Shown piece by piece: positions 1 through 6,467 of a DNA stretch of 8,116 nucleotides. Under the pieces are notes generated by a model. That model did not search any database and had not been told where the DNA came from. It saw nothing but the letters and a program-made list of their open reading frames with translations. The stretch's first letter is position 1, and every line of letters begins with the position of its first letter. The stretch comes from Oscillospiraceae bacterium (lineage in GTDB: Bacteria > Bacillota > Clostridia > Oscillospirales > Ruminococcaceae): NCBI GenBank assembly GCA_017394475.1, contig JAFPYQ010000136.1, positions 1 through 8,116 on the forward strand, in the 5' to 3' direction. Made by a program: the position numbers and the translations under genes.

Positions 1-1
1 C

Positions 2-412
2 TTTGACCTTATACTCGTTTCACCGCTGCAGAGAGCTCAGCAGACAGCCGCCCGTGTGGCGGCGGTGACTGGTATGGAGCCTGTTACGGAAAAACGCCTC
101 CGCGAATGTGACTACGGGGATTTTGAGGGAAAGCACCGCCTTACGGAAGGCTATATGGAAGCAAAGCTGGATTTCCCGCACCGCTTTCCAAACGGCGAAT
201 CAGCCTTTGATCTGGCTGCACGCACCTATGGGCTGATAGACGAGGTATATACAAAATACCCCCACGGCACGGTGCTTTTTGTGTGCCACGGGGGTATATG
301 CCGCATCATCGAATCCTTTGCATCGAATTTTACCGCGAAGGATTATGAGAATTTCTATATGGGCAACTGTGAACTGCGCTTTGTTGAGATAAACAGGCAG
401 ATAGCTCACTGA
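2..412 (+). CDS. Histidine phosphatase family protein (phosphoglycerate mutase-like), 5' end missing
   Basis: The reading frame is already open at the left edge, so the gene starts upstream of the window; 136 residues are visible, to a TGA stop. The GTG at 56 lies inside a conserved motif and is not a start. Visible family motifs are SPLQRAQQTA (visible residues 7-16), the RECDYGDFEG segment where the catalytic acid region lies, and VCHGGICR, which carries the second catalytic histidine. The first RHG motif, with the phospho-accepting histidine, would be upstream. The family covers cofactor-dependent phosphoglycerate mutases, alpha-ribazole phosphatase (CobC) and broad phosphatases; the substrate cannot be told from this fragment. 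There is no signal peptide or membrane segment in the visible part, so a cytoplasmic enzyme is likely. It converges on the DUF4261 gene, with 11 bases between the stops. Confidence 0.9.
   Translation, partial: FDLILVSPLQRAQQTAARVAAVTGMEPVTEKRLRECDYGDFEGKHRLTEGYMEAKLDFPHRFPNGESAFDLAARTYGLIDEVYTKYPHGTVLFVCHGGICRIIESFASNFTAKDYENFYMGNCELRFVEINRQIAH
251..297 (-). terminator. Candidate Rho-independent terminator of the minus-strand operon, antisense inside the phosphatase gene
   Basis: Read on the minus strand, arm 297-283 pairs with arm 270-256 around a 12-base loop, and the stem is followed by UUUGU (255-251). The stem has 13 Watson-Crick pairs plus two tandem G-U wobbles (289 with 264, 288 with 265). 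On the plus strand those two positions are A-C and C-A mismatches, so the continuous stem exists only in minus-strand RNA. It lies about 126 bases past the DUF4261 stop, where a terminator for the leftward operon is otherwise missing. The U-tract is interrupted, the loop is large, and the bases also encode the conserved CHGG motif region, so chance remains possible. Confidence 0.45.
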
Positions 413-423
413 CGGCAGATAGA

Positions 424-1179
424 TCAATAGGGGTATTCTATCTTCAGTGTCTTGTAGTCGAACTCCACACCATCGGAAAGGGTTATTTTCAGCTTCTGGT
501 CGGCTGTGAAACCTATGGTCTCACCGTCTTTTAATGTCGCATCCTCACCGATGACATAGCCTGTGATACCGGTAAGAAAATCCAGCAGCTTTGAAGGATT
601 TGTGGTGTATCCGATCACTTCTATCTCATACTTGCCGAAATTTTCAAGACCCATGGTGTATCCGTTGAATTTTCCATTGCCCGCATTGGTAAGACCTATC
701 CATACAAGGTCGAGTATGGGCAACTGGCGTTCCTTGATGGACTGAGCCATTTCGGAATACATCCGGGACTGGTATACGATACCGTTGGTGTATATGCCTA
801 TGGTATCATCATCTATGGCACTGTCGCATACCTTTACGAAGGTGAGGGCACTTTCGAGCTTATCCTCTCCGCCCATAACGGAGACCACTATCTGTGCGGT
901 GTGCTGTGAGACCTGATCGACTGCATCCCGCCACATAAAGTTGAAAGCGGCATTATCCTCTGCCTCATGCTCGGGCACGGGAGCGGGTATGAATGCCAGA
1001 GAGATATGCATTGAGTCGTGTTCGAACACGAATATGTTTTCGTCCCCTTTTGCATTTGTCAGGTCTTTGGGCTCAATATTCCAGTTATCTCTGAGACGCT
1101 TGAAGAACGAGTCCTTATCCCATGACCTATGTTTCAGCAGTACAAATCCGAGAAATCTTCCTGTTTCGTTGTTGTTCAT
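424..1179 (-). CDS. DUF4261 domain-containing protein of unknown function
   Basis: The protein has 251 residues and an ATG start preceded by AAGGAG with six bases between, a normal ribosome binding site. I recognise the DUF4261 pattern. There is a hydrophobic ISLAFIPAPVPEHEAE stretch (59-73), then an aromatic-rich helix and a strand AQIVVSVMGG (95-104). The family signature TMGLENFGKYEIEV follows (175-188), and then YVIGEDATLKDGETIGF (208-224) near the C-terminus. There is no signal peptide, transmembrane segment or obvious catalytic motif, so it is probably a soluble cytoplasmic protein. Members of this family occur singly in many bacteria and no biochemical role is established that I know of. 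It is the last gene of the leftward cluster, 20 bases after the pseudouridine synthase stop, so co-transcription is likely. The family call is from memory of the pattern, without a profile search. Confidence 0.8.
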   Translation of the reverse strand: MNNNETGRFLGFVLLKHRSWDKDSFFKRLRDNWNIEPKDLTNAKGDENIFVFEHDSMHISLAFIPAPVPEHEAEDNAAFNFMWRDAVDQVSQHTAQIVVSVMGGEDKLESALTFVKVCDSAIDDDTIGIYTNGIVYQSRMYSEMAQSIKERQLPILDLVWIGLTNAGNGKFNGYTMGLENFGKYEIEVIGYTTNPSKLLDFLTGITGYVIGEDATLKDGETIGFTADQKLKITLSDGVEFDYKTLKIEYPY

Positions 1180-1199
1180 GATCGTCTCCTTCTGATGAA

Positions 1200-2183
1200 T
1201 TACGAATGTTTTGCCCCTGATGAGGGGCTTTTTCTGTTAAGTGCATTTTCTATATTTTCGATAATACCCGGTACGGTGAATTCTTTTCCGTTCAAATATG
1301 CAAGCTCGCTGTCATCGGCAAAGGAAAAGACCAGCTTATAGGAGAAAAGCAGCTGCTTTGACACTCCTGCGGCTCTGTTCTTTCGCTCATTGCCGTATTT
1401 TCCGTCGCCTACCATGGGACAGCCGATATGCGCCATGTGTGCTCTTATCTGATGTGTCCTTCCCGTAAGCAGTTTTATTTCAAGTATAGTGTGATCCCCT
1501 GCCCTTTTTACCACCTTGTAATGGGTGCGTATCTCCTTGTTGGCAGGGGTGCTTTTATCCTGCACGAATACCCTGTTGTTGCTGCTGTCTTTGTAAAGCC
1601 AGTTCACAAGAGTATCTTCGGTTTCAGGGGGGCAGCCGTAAACGGCACAAAGATAGTATTTGTCGATAGTCCTGTCTTTTATCGCCTGTGATATCAGCCG
1701 AAGTGAAACAGCGTTCTTTGCGGCGATGACTATGCCGCCGGTGTTGCGGTCGAGCCTGTTGCACAGAGCAGGGGCAAAGGAGTTTTCAATCTGTGGGTCA
1801 TACTCCCCTTTTCTGTAGAGATATGCTTTCAGGCGATTTGCCAGATTATCCGCTGTATTTTCGTTGTCCTCATGTACAACGAGCCCCTGAGGTTTGTTGA
1901 TGAGGATGATATTTTTATCCTCATATATAACATGGATATCATCGGATATTCTGTCAAGATCTGGAGCCTGCCCACTTTCAAACATATCATCGGGAAGATA
2001 TATCTCCAGTACATCCCCCTCAGACAGCCTGTCAGAGATCTCGCAGCGCTTGCGGTTTAGCTTGATGTCCTTTTTCCGTATAGCCTTGTACAGTGCGGAC
2101 TTAGGCATAGCGGGGCATGCCTTGGTGATGAACTTATCCACCCGCTGTCCCGCATCATTTGAGTTTATCACAAATCTTTTCAT
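1200..2183 (-). CDS. RluA-family pseudouridine synthase with N-terminal S4 RNA-binding domain
   Basis: The 327-residue protein should isomerise uridine to pseudouridine in RNA, most likely 23S rRNA as for RluC/RluD relatives; the exact site cannot be read from sequence. An S4 domain fills residues 12-65 (QRVDKFI, then the KDIKLN turn). The catalytic domain follows, with INKPQGLVVH (95-104), the active-site motif NRLDRNTGG with catalytic Asp145, and LLTGRTHQIRAHMAHIGCPMVGD (238-260). The histidine usual before RLD is asparagine here, a variant I recall from clostridial members, and the catalytic Asp and following Arg are intact. The residues after about 306 form a non-conserved tail. The start is fixed by an in-frame stop four codons upstream and by the usual family N-terminus. 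It has no recognisable ribosome binding site: the only G-rich stretch lies in a hairpin 17 bases upstream. Confidence 0.95.
   Translation of the reverse strand: MKRFVINSNDAGQRVDKFITKACPAMPKSALYKAIRKKDIKLNRKRCEISDRLSEGDVLEIYLPDDMFESGQAPDLDRISDDIHVIYEDKNIILINKPQGLVVHEDNENTADNLANRLKAYLYRKGEYDPQIENSFAPALCNRLDRNTGGIVIAAKNAVSLRLISQAIKDRTIDKYYLCAVYGCPPETEDTLVNWLYKDSSNNRVFVQDKSTPANKEIRTHYKVVKRAGDHTILEIKLLTGRTHQIRAHMAHIGCPMVGDGKYGNERKNRAAGVSKQLLFSYKLVFSFADDSELAYLNGKEFTVPGIIENIENALNRKSPSSGAKHS
1213..1233 (+). terminator. Candidate plus-strand terminator, antisense to the end of the pseudouridine synthase gene
   Basis: On the plus strand GCCCCT (1213-1218) and AGGGGC (1223-1228) form a perfect 6-bp stem with a GATG loop, directly followed by TTTTT (1229-1233). 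This is the textbook shape of a Rho-independent terminator. The minus-strand version has no U-run, so only plus-strand transcription would stop here. The nearest plus-strand gene ends 800 bases upstream, at 412. It might stop read-through from that gene or limit antisense RNA. The stem is short, and the bases also encode the tail of the minus-strand protein, so it may be fortuitous. Confidence 0.35.
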
Positions 2184-2198
2184 GCGTTTTTACAGGAT

Positions 2199-2220
2199 TT
2201 CCCCCGCAAAAGCGGGGGAA
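2199..2220 (-). other. Strong intergenic hairpin between the DHH gene and the pseudouridine synthase gene
   Basis: Arms 2199-2207 and 2212-2220 are perfectly complementary (9 bp, seven of them G-C) with a 4-base loop. It begins four bases after the DHH gene stop on the minus strand. Neither strand shows a run of T after the stem, so it is a poor intrinsic terminator. It could stabilise or mark a processing point in the mRNA, cause partial termination, or hide the G-rich stretch that is the only possible ribosome binding site of the next gene. The structure is certain from the bases; the function is inference. Confidence 0.7.
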
Positions 2221-2224
2221 TTTA

Positions 2225-3157
2225 TCATACAGGTATTTTTCCGTTGAGCTTGTCGAGTATCACAGGCAACTCACTGTCTATCCTGTCATTATCTATCTGG
2301 CAGGTGCCTGCGTTTGCATGACCGCCGCCGCCGTAGGTAAGGCACAGTTCACCGATATTGAAATCAGAGTTTCTGTTTATTATGGATTTGCCTATCATAA
2401 CAGCCGTATTCTGCTCGCGGAAGCCCCATGCCACATGGACGGACAGCTCAGTTTCCGGCCACATCGCATAGACCATGAAACGGTTGCCTGCATATATGAC
2501 CTCCTCATTGCGAAGATCTATAACAGCTACCTTGCCCTCTATCCTTGTGATGCGCTTTAGCTGTTCCCTGAAAAGCTCCTGCTGTTCAAAATACAGATCA
2601 ACACGCTCTTTTACGTCGGGGAGCTTAAGAACATCATCTATGCTGTGATCCACACAATAGCTTATGAGCTCCATCATAAGATCATAGTTGGATATACGGA
2701 AATCATGGAACCTGCCCAGACCTGTTCTTGCATCCATGATGAAATTCATCAGGACCCATCCTTTGGGATGGAGTATCTCATTTTCGGTGAAATCAGCGCT
2801 GTCGCCCTTGTCAACTGCGGTCATTATCTCCTCGGAGACGTTCTTGAACCTGTCAGCGCCGCCGTAATAATCATATACTACTCTTGCTGCTGATTTTGCA
2901 GTGCCGTCGATGATATATTTTCCCTCATAATCCTCGCGCCTGTTCCTGATAAGCTCACTCTCATGATGATCAAAGGCGAGACCTACCCTCTTGTCAAAGG
3001 GAAGGTTAGTGGTTATGTCATTTTCTGAAAGGTCTACTTTTCCATCCTGAACATCCTTTGGATGGACGAATTTTATCTCATCTATCATGTCAAGCTCTTT
3101 GAGCAGCATAGCGCATACAAGTCCGTCAAAATCACTTCTTGTAACAAGCCTTTTCAT
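2225..3157 (-). CDS. DHH/DHHA1 family phosphoesterase (exopolyphosphatase-like)
   Basis: The 310-residue protein has the two-lobed layout of DHH phosphoesterases. The N-terminal DHH domain carries the metal-binding motifs RSDFDG (Asp9, Asp11), FDHHE (63-66) and DKGDSADF (116-123). The C-terminal DHHA1 substrate-binding part ends with YGGGGHANAG (275-284). Relatives cut phosphoester or phosphoanhydride bonds in substrates such as polyphosphate, short RNA oligonucleotides, pAp or cyclic dinucleotide products, using Mn2+. The substrate of this member cannot be decided; databases often label such proteins exopolyphosphatase without proof. It is soluble, with no membrane segment. The start is supported by GGGAGG five bases before the ATG. 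It lies 52 bases after carB in the same direction, so a role in nucleotide recycling is an attractive but unproven guess. Confidence 0.9.
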   Translation of the reverse strand: MKRLVTRSDFDGLVCAMLLKELDMIDEIKFVHPKDVQDGKVDLSENDITTNLPFDKRVGLAFDHHESELIRNRREDYEGKYIIDGTAKSAARVVYDYYGGADRFKNVSEEIMTAVDKGDSADFTENEILHPKGWVLMNFIMDARTGLGRFHDFRISNYDLMMELISYCVDHSIDDVLKLPDVKERVDLYFEQQELFREQLKRITRIEGKVAVIDLRNEEVIYAGNRFMVYAMWPETELSVHVAWGFREQNTAVMIGKSIINRNSDFNIGELCLTYGGGGHANAGTCQIDNDRIDSELPVILDKLNGKIPV

Positions 3158-3209
3158 AATTTCCTCCCATCATTGTCATAACGGCCCATGGATCATCTTT
3201 TTACGAATG

Positions 3210-6200
3210 TCATATCTTGGTGATATCCACCATTTCAACATCTTCGATATTCTTGCCCATAGCAAGTATATCAGCAACAGCATTTGCGGTATCTATCGCA
3301 GTAAGGCAGCATATCGAGCGCTCAACGGTCTTGCGGCGGATCTTCACACTGTCATACTGCGGGATACGTCCCCTTGATGATGTGGAGATGACATAATCTA
3401 TCTTTCCGCTGTCAAGGAGCGTCATTACGTTGGGCTTTTCTTCGCTTGCCTTGCGCACCATATTGGTAGGTATCATATTCCTGTTGAGAACGGATGCTGT
3501 GCCGCTTGTGGCATACAGGTCAAAGCCCAGTCTTTCAAACTTTTCGGCTACATACAGTATTTCCTGCTTATCGGTATCACGCACTGTTATCAGCACGCCG
3601 CCCTTTTTCTTCATATTGTAGCCCGCTCCCGTAAGTCCCTTGAAAAGTGCATCCTCAAAGGTCTTTGCGATGCCGAGACATTCACCTGTGGATTTCATCT
3701 CGGGACCCAGTGCCGTATCAACGTCATGGAGCTTTTCAAAGCTGAATACAGGGACTTTTACCGCAATATAATTAGCCTCTTTGTAAAGCCCGCTGTCATA
3801 GCCCTGAGAACCCAGTGTCTCCCCCACCATGATCTTTGTGGCGATATCCACCATAGGCACGCCTGTTACCTTTGAGATATAGGGCACTGTTCTTGAAGAA
3901 CGGGGATTTACCTCTATTACATAGACCTCATTGTTATACACAACATACTGTATATTCACAAGGCCGATGACATTCAGAGCCTTTGCAAGGCGCTTGGTAT
4001 ACTCTATGATAGTCGCGCGCACCTTTTTGGTAAGGGTAAGAGCGGGATAGACCGAGATAGAGTCGCCGGAATGGACACCTGCTCTTTCGATATGCTCCAT
4101 GATGCCGGGGATAAGGAAATCCCTGCCGTCGCATATCGCATCCACTTCCACTTCCTTGCCCATCATATACTTATCTATGAGCACGGGGTTTTCAAGTCCG
4201 CCTGATGCGATTATCGCCATATATTCTATGATATCGCTGTCGGAATGGGCGATTATCATGTTCTGACCGCCAAGCACATAGGAGGGACGCATGAGTACGG
4301 GATAACCCAGATCATTTGCGGCTTTTATAGCCTCTTCCGTGTTCATCACAGTGTGGCCTGCGGGACGGGGTATACCGCACTGAGAAAGGAGCTCATCGAA
4401 TCTTTCCCTGTCCTCTGCGGCATCTATGCTGTCGGGAGATGTACCCAGGATCCGAACACCCATCTCGCTGAGATAACGTGTGAGCTTGATGGCGGTCTGT
4501 CCGCCGAACTGTACCACGGCACCGTAGGGCTTCTCAGTTTCTATTATAGACCTTACGTCTTCTTTTGTCAAGGGATCAAAATATAGTCTGTCTCCCGTAT
4601 CGAAATCAGTCGATACCGTTTCTGGGTTGTTGTTGCAGATAACTGCCTCGTAACCCATTTCTTTGAGTGCCCATACACAATGAACGGAGCAATAGTCAAA
4701 TTCTATGCCCTGTCCTATCCTGATAGGTCCGGATCCGAATACGATGACACGCTTCTTGCCTGTGTCATGCTCCTCTATGAACTCTGCGGCCTCATTTTCC
4801 TCATCAAAAGTGGAATAGAAATAGGGCGTTTCTGCCGCAAATTCTCCTGCACAGGTATCGACCATCTTGTAGACAGCGCTTCGGGGATTCTTTATCTTCT
4901 GGCCGCTTATTTCTTCTATCGTTGAGTCAAGATAGCCGTATTTCTTTGCTGTGAGATATTTCTCATCGGTGAGCTCGCCCTGTGAAAGCTCTTTTTCAAG
5001 CTCACAGAGGTTTTTCAGTTTGGAAAGGAACCACTCATCGATCATGGTTATACGGTGGATCTCATCTATGGAAACTCCCCTTTTCAGGTTCTCAAATACC
5101 ACGAAGGAGCGTATATCATCCACATTACTGAGCATTTTGAAGAGCTCTTCATCGCTCTTTCCCTTGAGGCTCTTCATATTCATGGAATCAAGTCCCAGCT
5201 CTATTGAGCGGACCGCTTTCATCAGAGCATGCTCAAAGGATGTTCCTATGGCCATGACCTCGCCAGTGGCCATCATCTGGGTGCCAAGTGTCCTTTTGGC
5301 ATAGACGAATTTATCAAAGGGCCATTTCGGGAATTTTACGACTACATAGTCAAGAGCTGGTTCAAAGCAGGCATAGGTCTTTCCGGTAACAGAATTGATT
5401 ATCTCATCAAGGGTGTAGCCCACTGCTATCTTGGCAGCTACTTTTGCAATGGGATAGCCCGTTGCCTTTGATGCCAGTGCCGAAGAACGCGATACTCTGG
5501 GGTTTACTTCTATTACCGCATATTCAAAGGATTCGGGATGCAGTGCGAACTGACAGTTGCAGCCGCCCTCGACTTTCAGTTCGGAAATAATATTGAGTGC
5601 GGCAGTACGGAGCATCTGATATTCCTTATCCGCAAGGGTCACAGCAGGAGCCACTACTATGGAATCTCCCGTGTGTACGCCTACGGGGTCGAAATTTTCC
5701 ATAGAGCAGACTGTTATCACATTTCCCTTTGAGTCACGGATAACTTCAAATTCTATCTCTTTCCAGCCGCTGATGCATTTTTCAACAAGTATCTGTGTTA
5801 TGGGAGAAAGGCGCAGGCCGTTGGTGGCGATATCCGCAAGTTCTTCTTTATTGTAGGCGATGCCGCCGCCTGTGCCGCCGAGCGTGAATGCAGGACGGAC
5901 AATGACAGGGTATGTTATGATCTCGGCAAAATCAAGGGCATCCTCCACAGTTTCCACTACCTTAGAGGGGATCACGGGCTCGCCTATCTTTTCCATAGTA
6001 TCCTTGAAGGCCTGCCTGTCCTCTGCCTTATGGATAGTTTCAGGATCGGCCCCCAGCAGCTTTACATGGTTTTCTTCAAGGAAGCCGCATTCAGCCAGCT
6101 GCATGGAAAGAGTAAGGCCTGTCTGTCCGCCCAGGGTAGAGAGCAGGGAATCGGGACGCTCTTTCTTGATGATCTTCTTTACCACCTCAAGTGTAAGCGG

Positions 6201-6401
6201 TTCGATATATACCTTATCCGCCATAGCCTTGTCGGTCATTATCGTGGCGGGATTGGAATTTATAAGGACTACCTCAAGTCCCTCGGCTTTGAGGGCTCTG
6301 CACGCCTGAGTGCCTGCATAGTCAAATTCCGCTGCCTGCCCTATGACGATAGGACCCGAGCCAATTACAAGAACCTTGCGTATATCACTTTTCAGTGGCA
6401 T
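3210..6401 (-). CDS. carB: Carbamoyl-phosphate synthase large subunit
   Basis: CarB makes carbamoyl phosphate from bicarbonate, ammonia delivered by CarA and two ATP, feeding pyrimidine and arginine synthesis. At 1063 residues it is close to the E. coli protein (1073). The two homologous halves are visible: GSGPIVIGQ (14-22) is matched by GSGPIRIGQ (556-564). Each half has an ATP-grasp domain with its metal-binding Glu and Asn in VIEVNPR (about 298/300 and 830/832), and the first has the glycine loop GGTGGG (175-180). An oligomerisation region lies between them. A C-terminal MGS-like allosteric domain (about 934-1057) contains DLYATSGTA, and its IRRKTVER segment resembles the Bacillus PyrAB type more than E. 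coli. A GTG at 6410 is in frame but lies inside the ribosome binding site, so the ATG at 6401 is chosen. No frameshift or missing key motif is seen. It follows carA after 66 bases. Confidence 0.98.
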   Translation of the reverse strand: MPLKSDIRKVLVIGSGPIVIGQAAEFDYAGTQACRALKAEGLEVVLINSNPATIMTDKAMADKVYIEPLTLEVVKKIIKKERPDSLLSTLGGQTGLTLSMQLAECGFLEENHVKLLGADPETIHKAEDRQAFKDTMEKIGEPVIPSKVVETVEDALDFAEIITYPVIVRPAFTLGGTGGGIAYNKEELADIATNGLRLSPITQILVEKCISGWKEIEFEVIRDSKGNVITVCSMENFDPVGVHTGDSIVVAPAVTLADKEYQMLRTAALNIISELKVEGGCNCQFALHPESFEYAVIEVNPRVSRSSALASKATGYPIAKVAAKIAVGYTLDEIINSVTGKTYACFEPALDYVVVKFPKWPFDKFVYAKRTLGTQMMATGEVMAIGTSFEHALMKAVRSIELGLDSMNMKSLKGKSDEELFKMLSNVDDIRSFVVFENLKRGVSIDEIHRITMIDEWFLSKLKNLCELEKELSQGELTDEKYLTAKKYGYLDSTIEEISGQKIKNPRSAVYKMVDTCAGEFAAETPYFYSTFDEENEAAEFIEEHDTGKKRVIVFGSGPIRIGQGIEFDYCSVHCVWALKEMGYEAVICNNNPETVSTDFDTGDRLYFDPLTKEDVRSIIETEKPYGAVVQFGGQTAIKLTRYLSEMGVRILGTSPDSIDAAEDRERFDELLSQCGIPRPAGHTVMNTEEAIKAANDLGYPVLMRPSYVLGGQNMIIAHSDSDIIEYMAIIASGGLENPVLIDKYMMGKEVEVDAICDGRDFLIPGIMEHIERAGVHSGDSISVYPALTLTKKVRATIIEYTKRLAKALNVIGLVNIQYVVYNNEVYVIEVNPRSSRTVPYISKVTGVPMVDIATKIMVGETLGSQGYDSGLYKEANYIAVKVPVFSFEKLHDVDTALGPEMKSTGECLGIAKTFEDALFKGLTGAGYNMKKKGGVLITVRDTDKQEILYVAEKFERLGFDLYATSGTASVLNRNMIPTNMVRKASEEKPNVMTLLDSGKIDYVISTSSRGRIPQYDSVKIRRKTVERSICCLTAIDTANAVADILAMGKNIEDVEMVDITKI

Positions 6402-6404
6402 TTT

Positions 6405-6413
6405 GATCACCTT
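6405..6413 (-). promoter_or_regulatory. Ribosome binding site that fixes the carB start
   Basis: The minus strand reads AAGGTGATC, a close match to the complement of the 16S rRNA 3' end, eight bases (from the last G of AGG) before the ATG at 6401. The in-frame GTG at 6410 overlaps this site and has no site of its own, which argues for the ATG. Confidence 0.85.
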
Positions 6414-6446
6414 TTTTGTATAAAAATGTTGTTACAGACCGAACAT

Positions 6447-6463
6447 AGGATAGCTGCTATCCT
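6447..6463 (-). other. Small inverted repeat in the carA-carB spacer
   Basis: AGGATAGC and GCTATCCT face each other across one central base, giving a hairpin of about 7 bp with a 3-base loop in either strand's RNA. It begins four bases past the carA stop. No T-run follows, so it is not a normal terminator. It might tune the CarA:CarB ratio through mRNA stability, or do nothing. Confidence 0.55.
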
Positions 6464-6467
6464 TCAC

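Noticed and set aside
417..443. Bulged 10-bp stem across the convergent stop codons as a two-way terminator
   Set aside because: The stem is almost all A-T pairs, has a 3-base bulge, and has no T-run on either side.
3934..4134. Second minus-strand frame inside carB
   Set aside because: It is a shifted frame within the conserved second ATP-grasp half of CarB, with no independent start signal.
5860..6309. Plus-strand open frame of 149 codons opposite carB, and others such as 6030-6503 and 4245-4586
   Set aside because: They lie antisense to a fully conserved carB (or carA end) frame, have Ser/Ile/Cys-rich compositions typical of shadow frames, and match no family I recognise.
6402..6410. GTG start extending CarB by three residues
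   Set aside because: The GTG is part of the AAGGTGATC ribosome binding site; the ATG at 6401 has ideal spacing and gives the usual MPxxxDI N-terminus.
6426..6446. ATGTT/AACAT hairpin followed by T5 before carB as an internal terminator
   Set aside because: The stem is only five mostly A-T pairs with an 11-base loop, too weak to expect termination.
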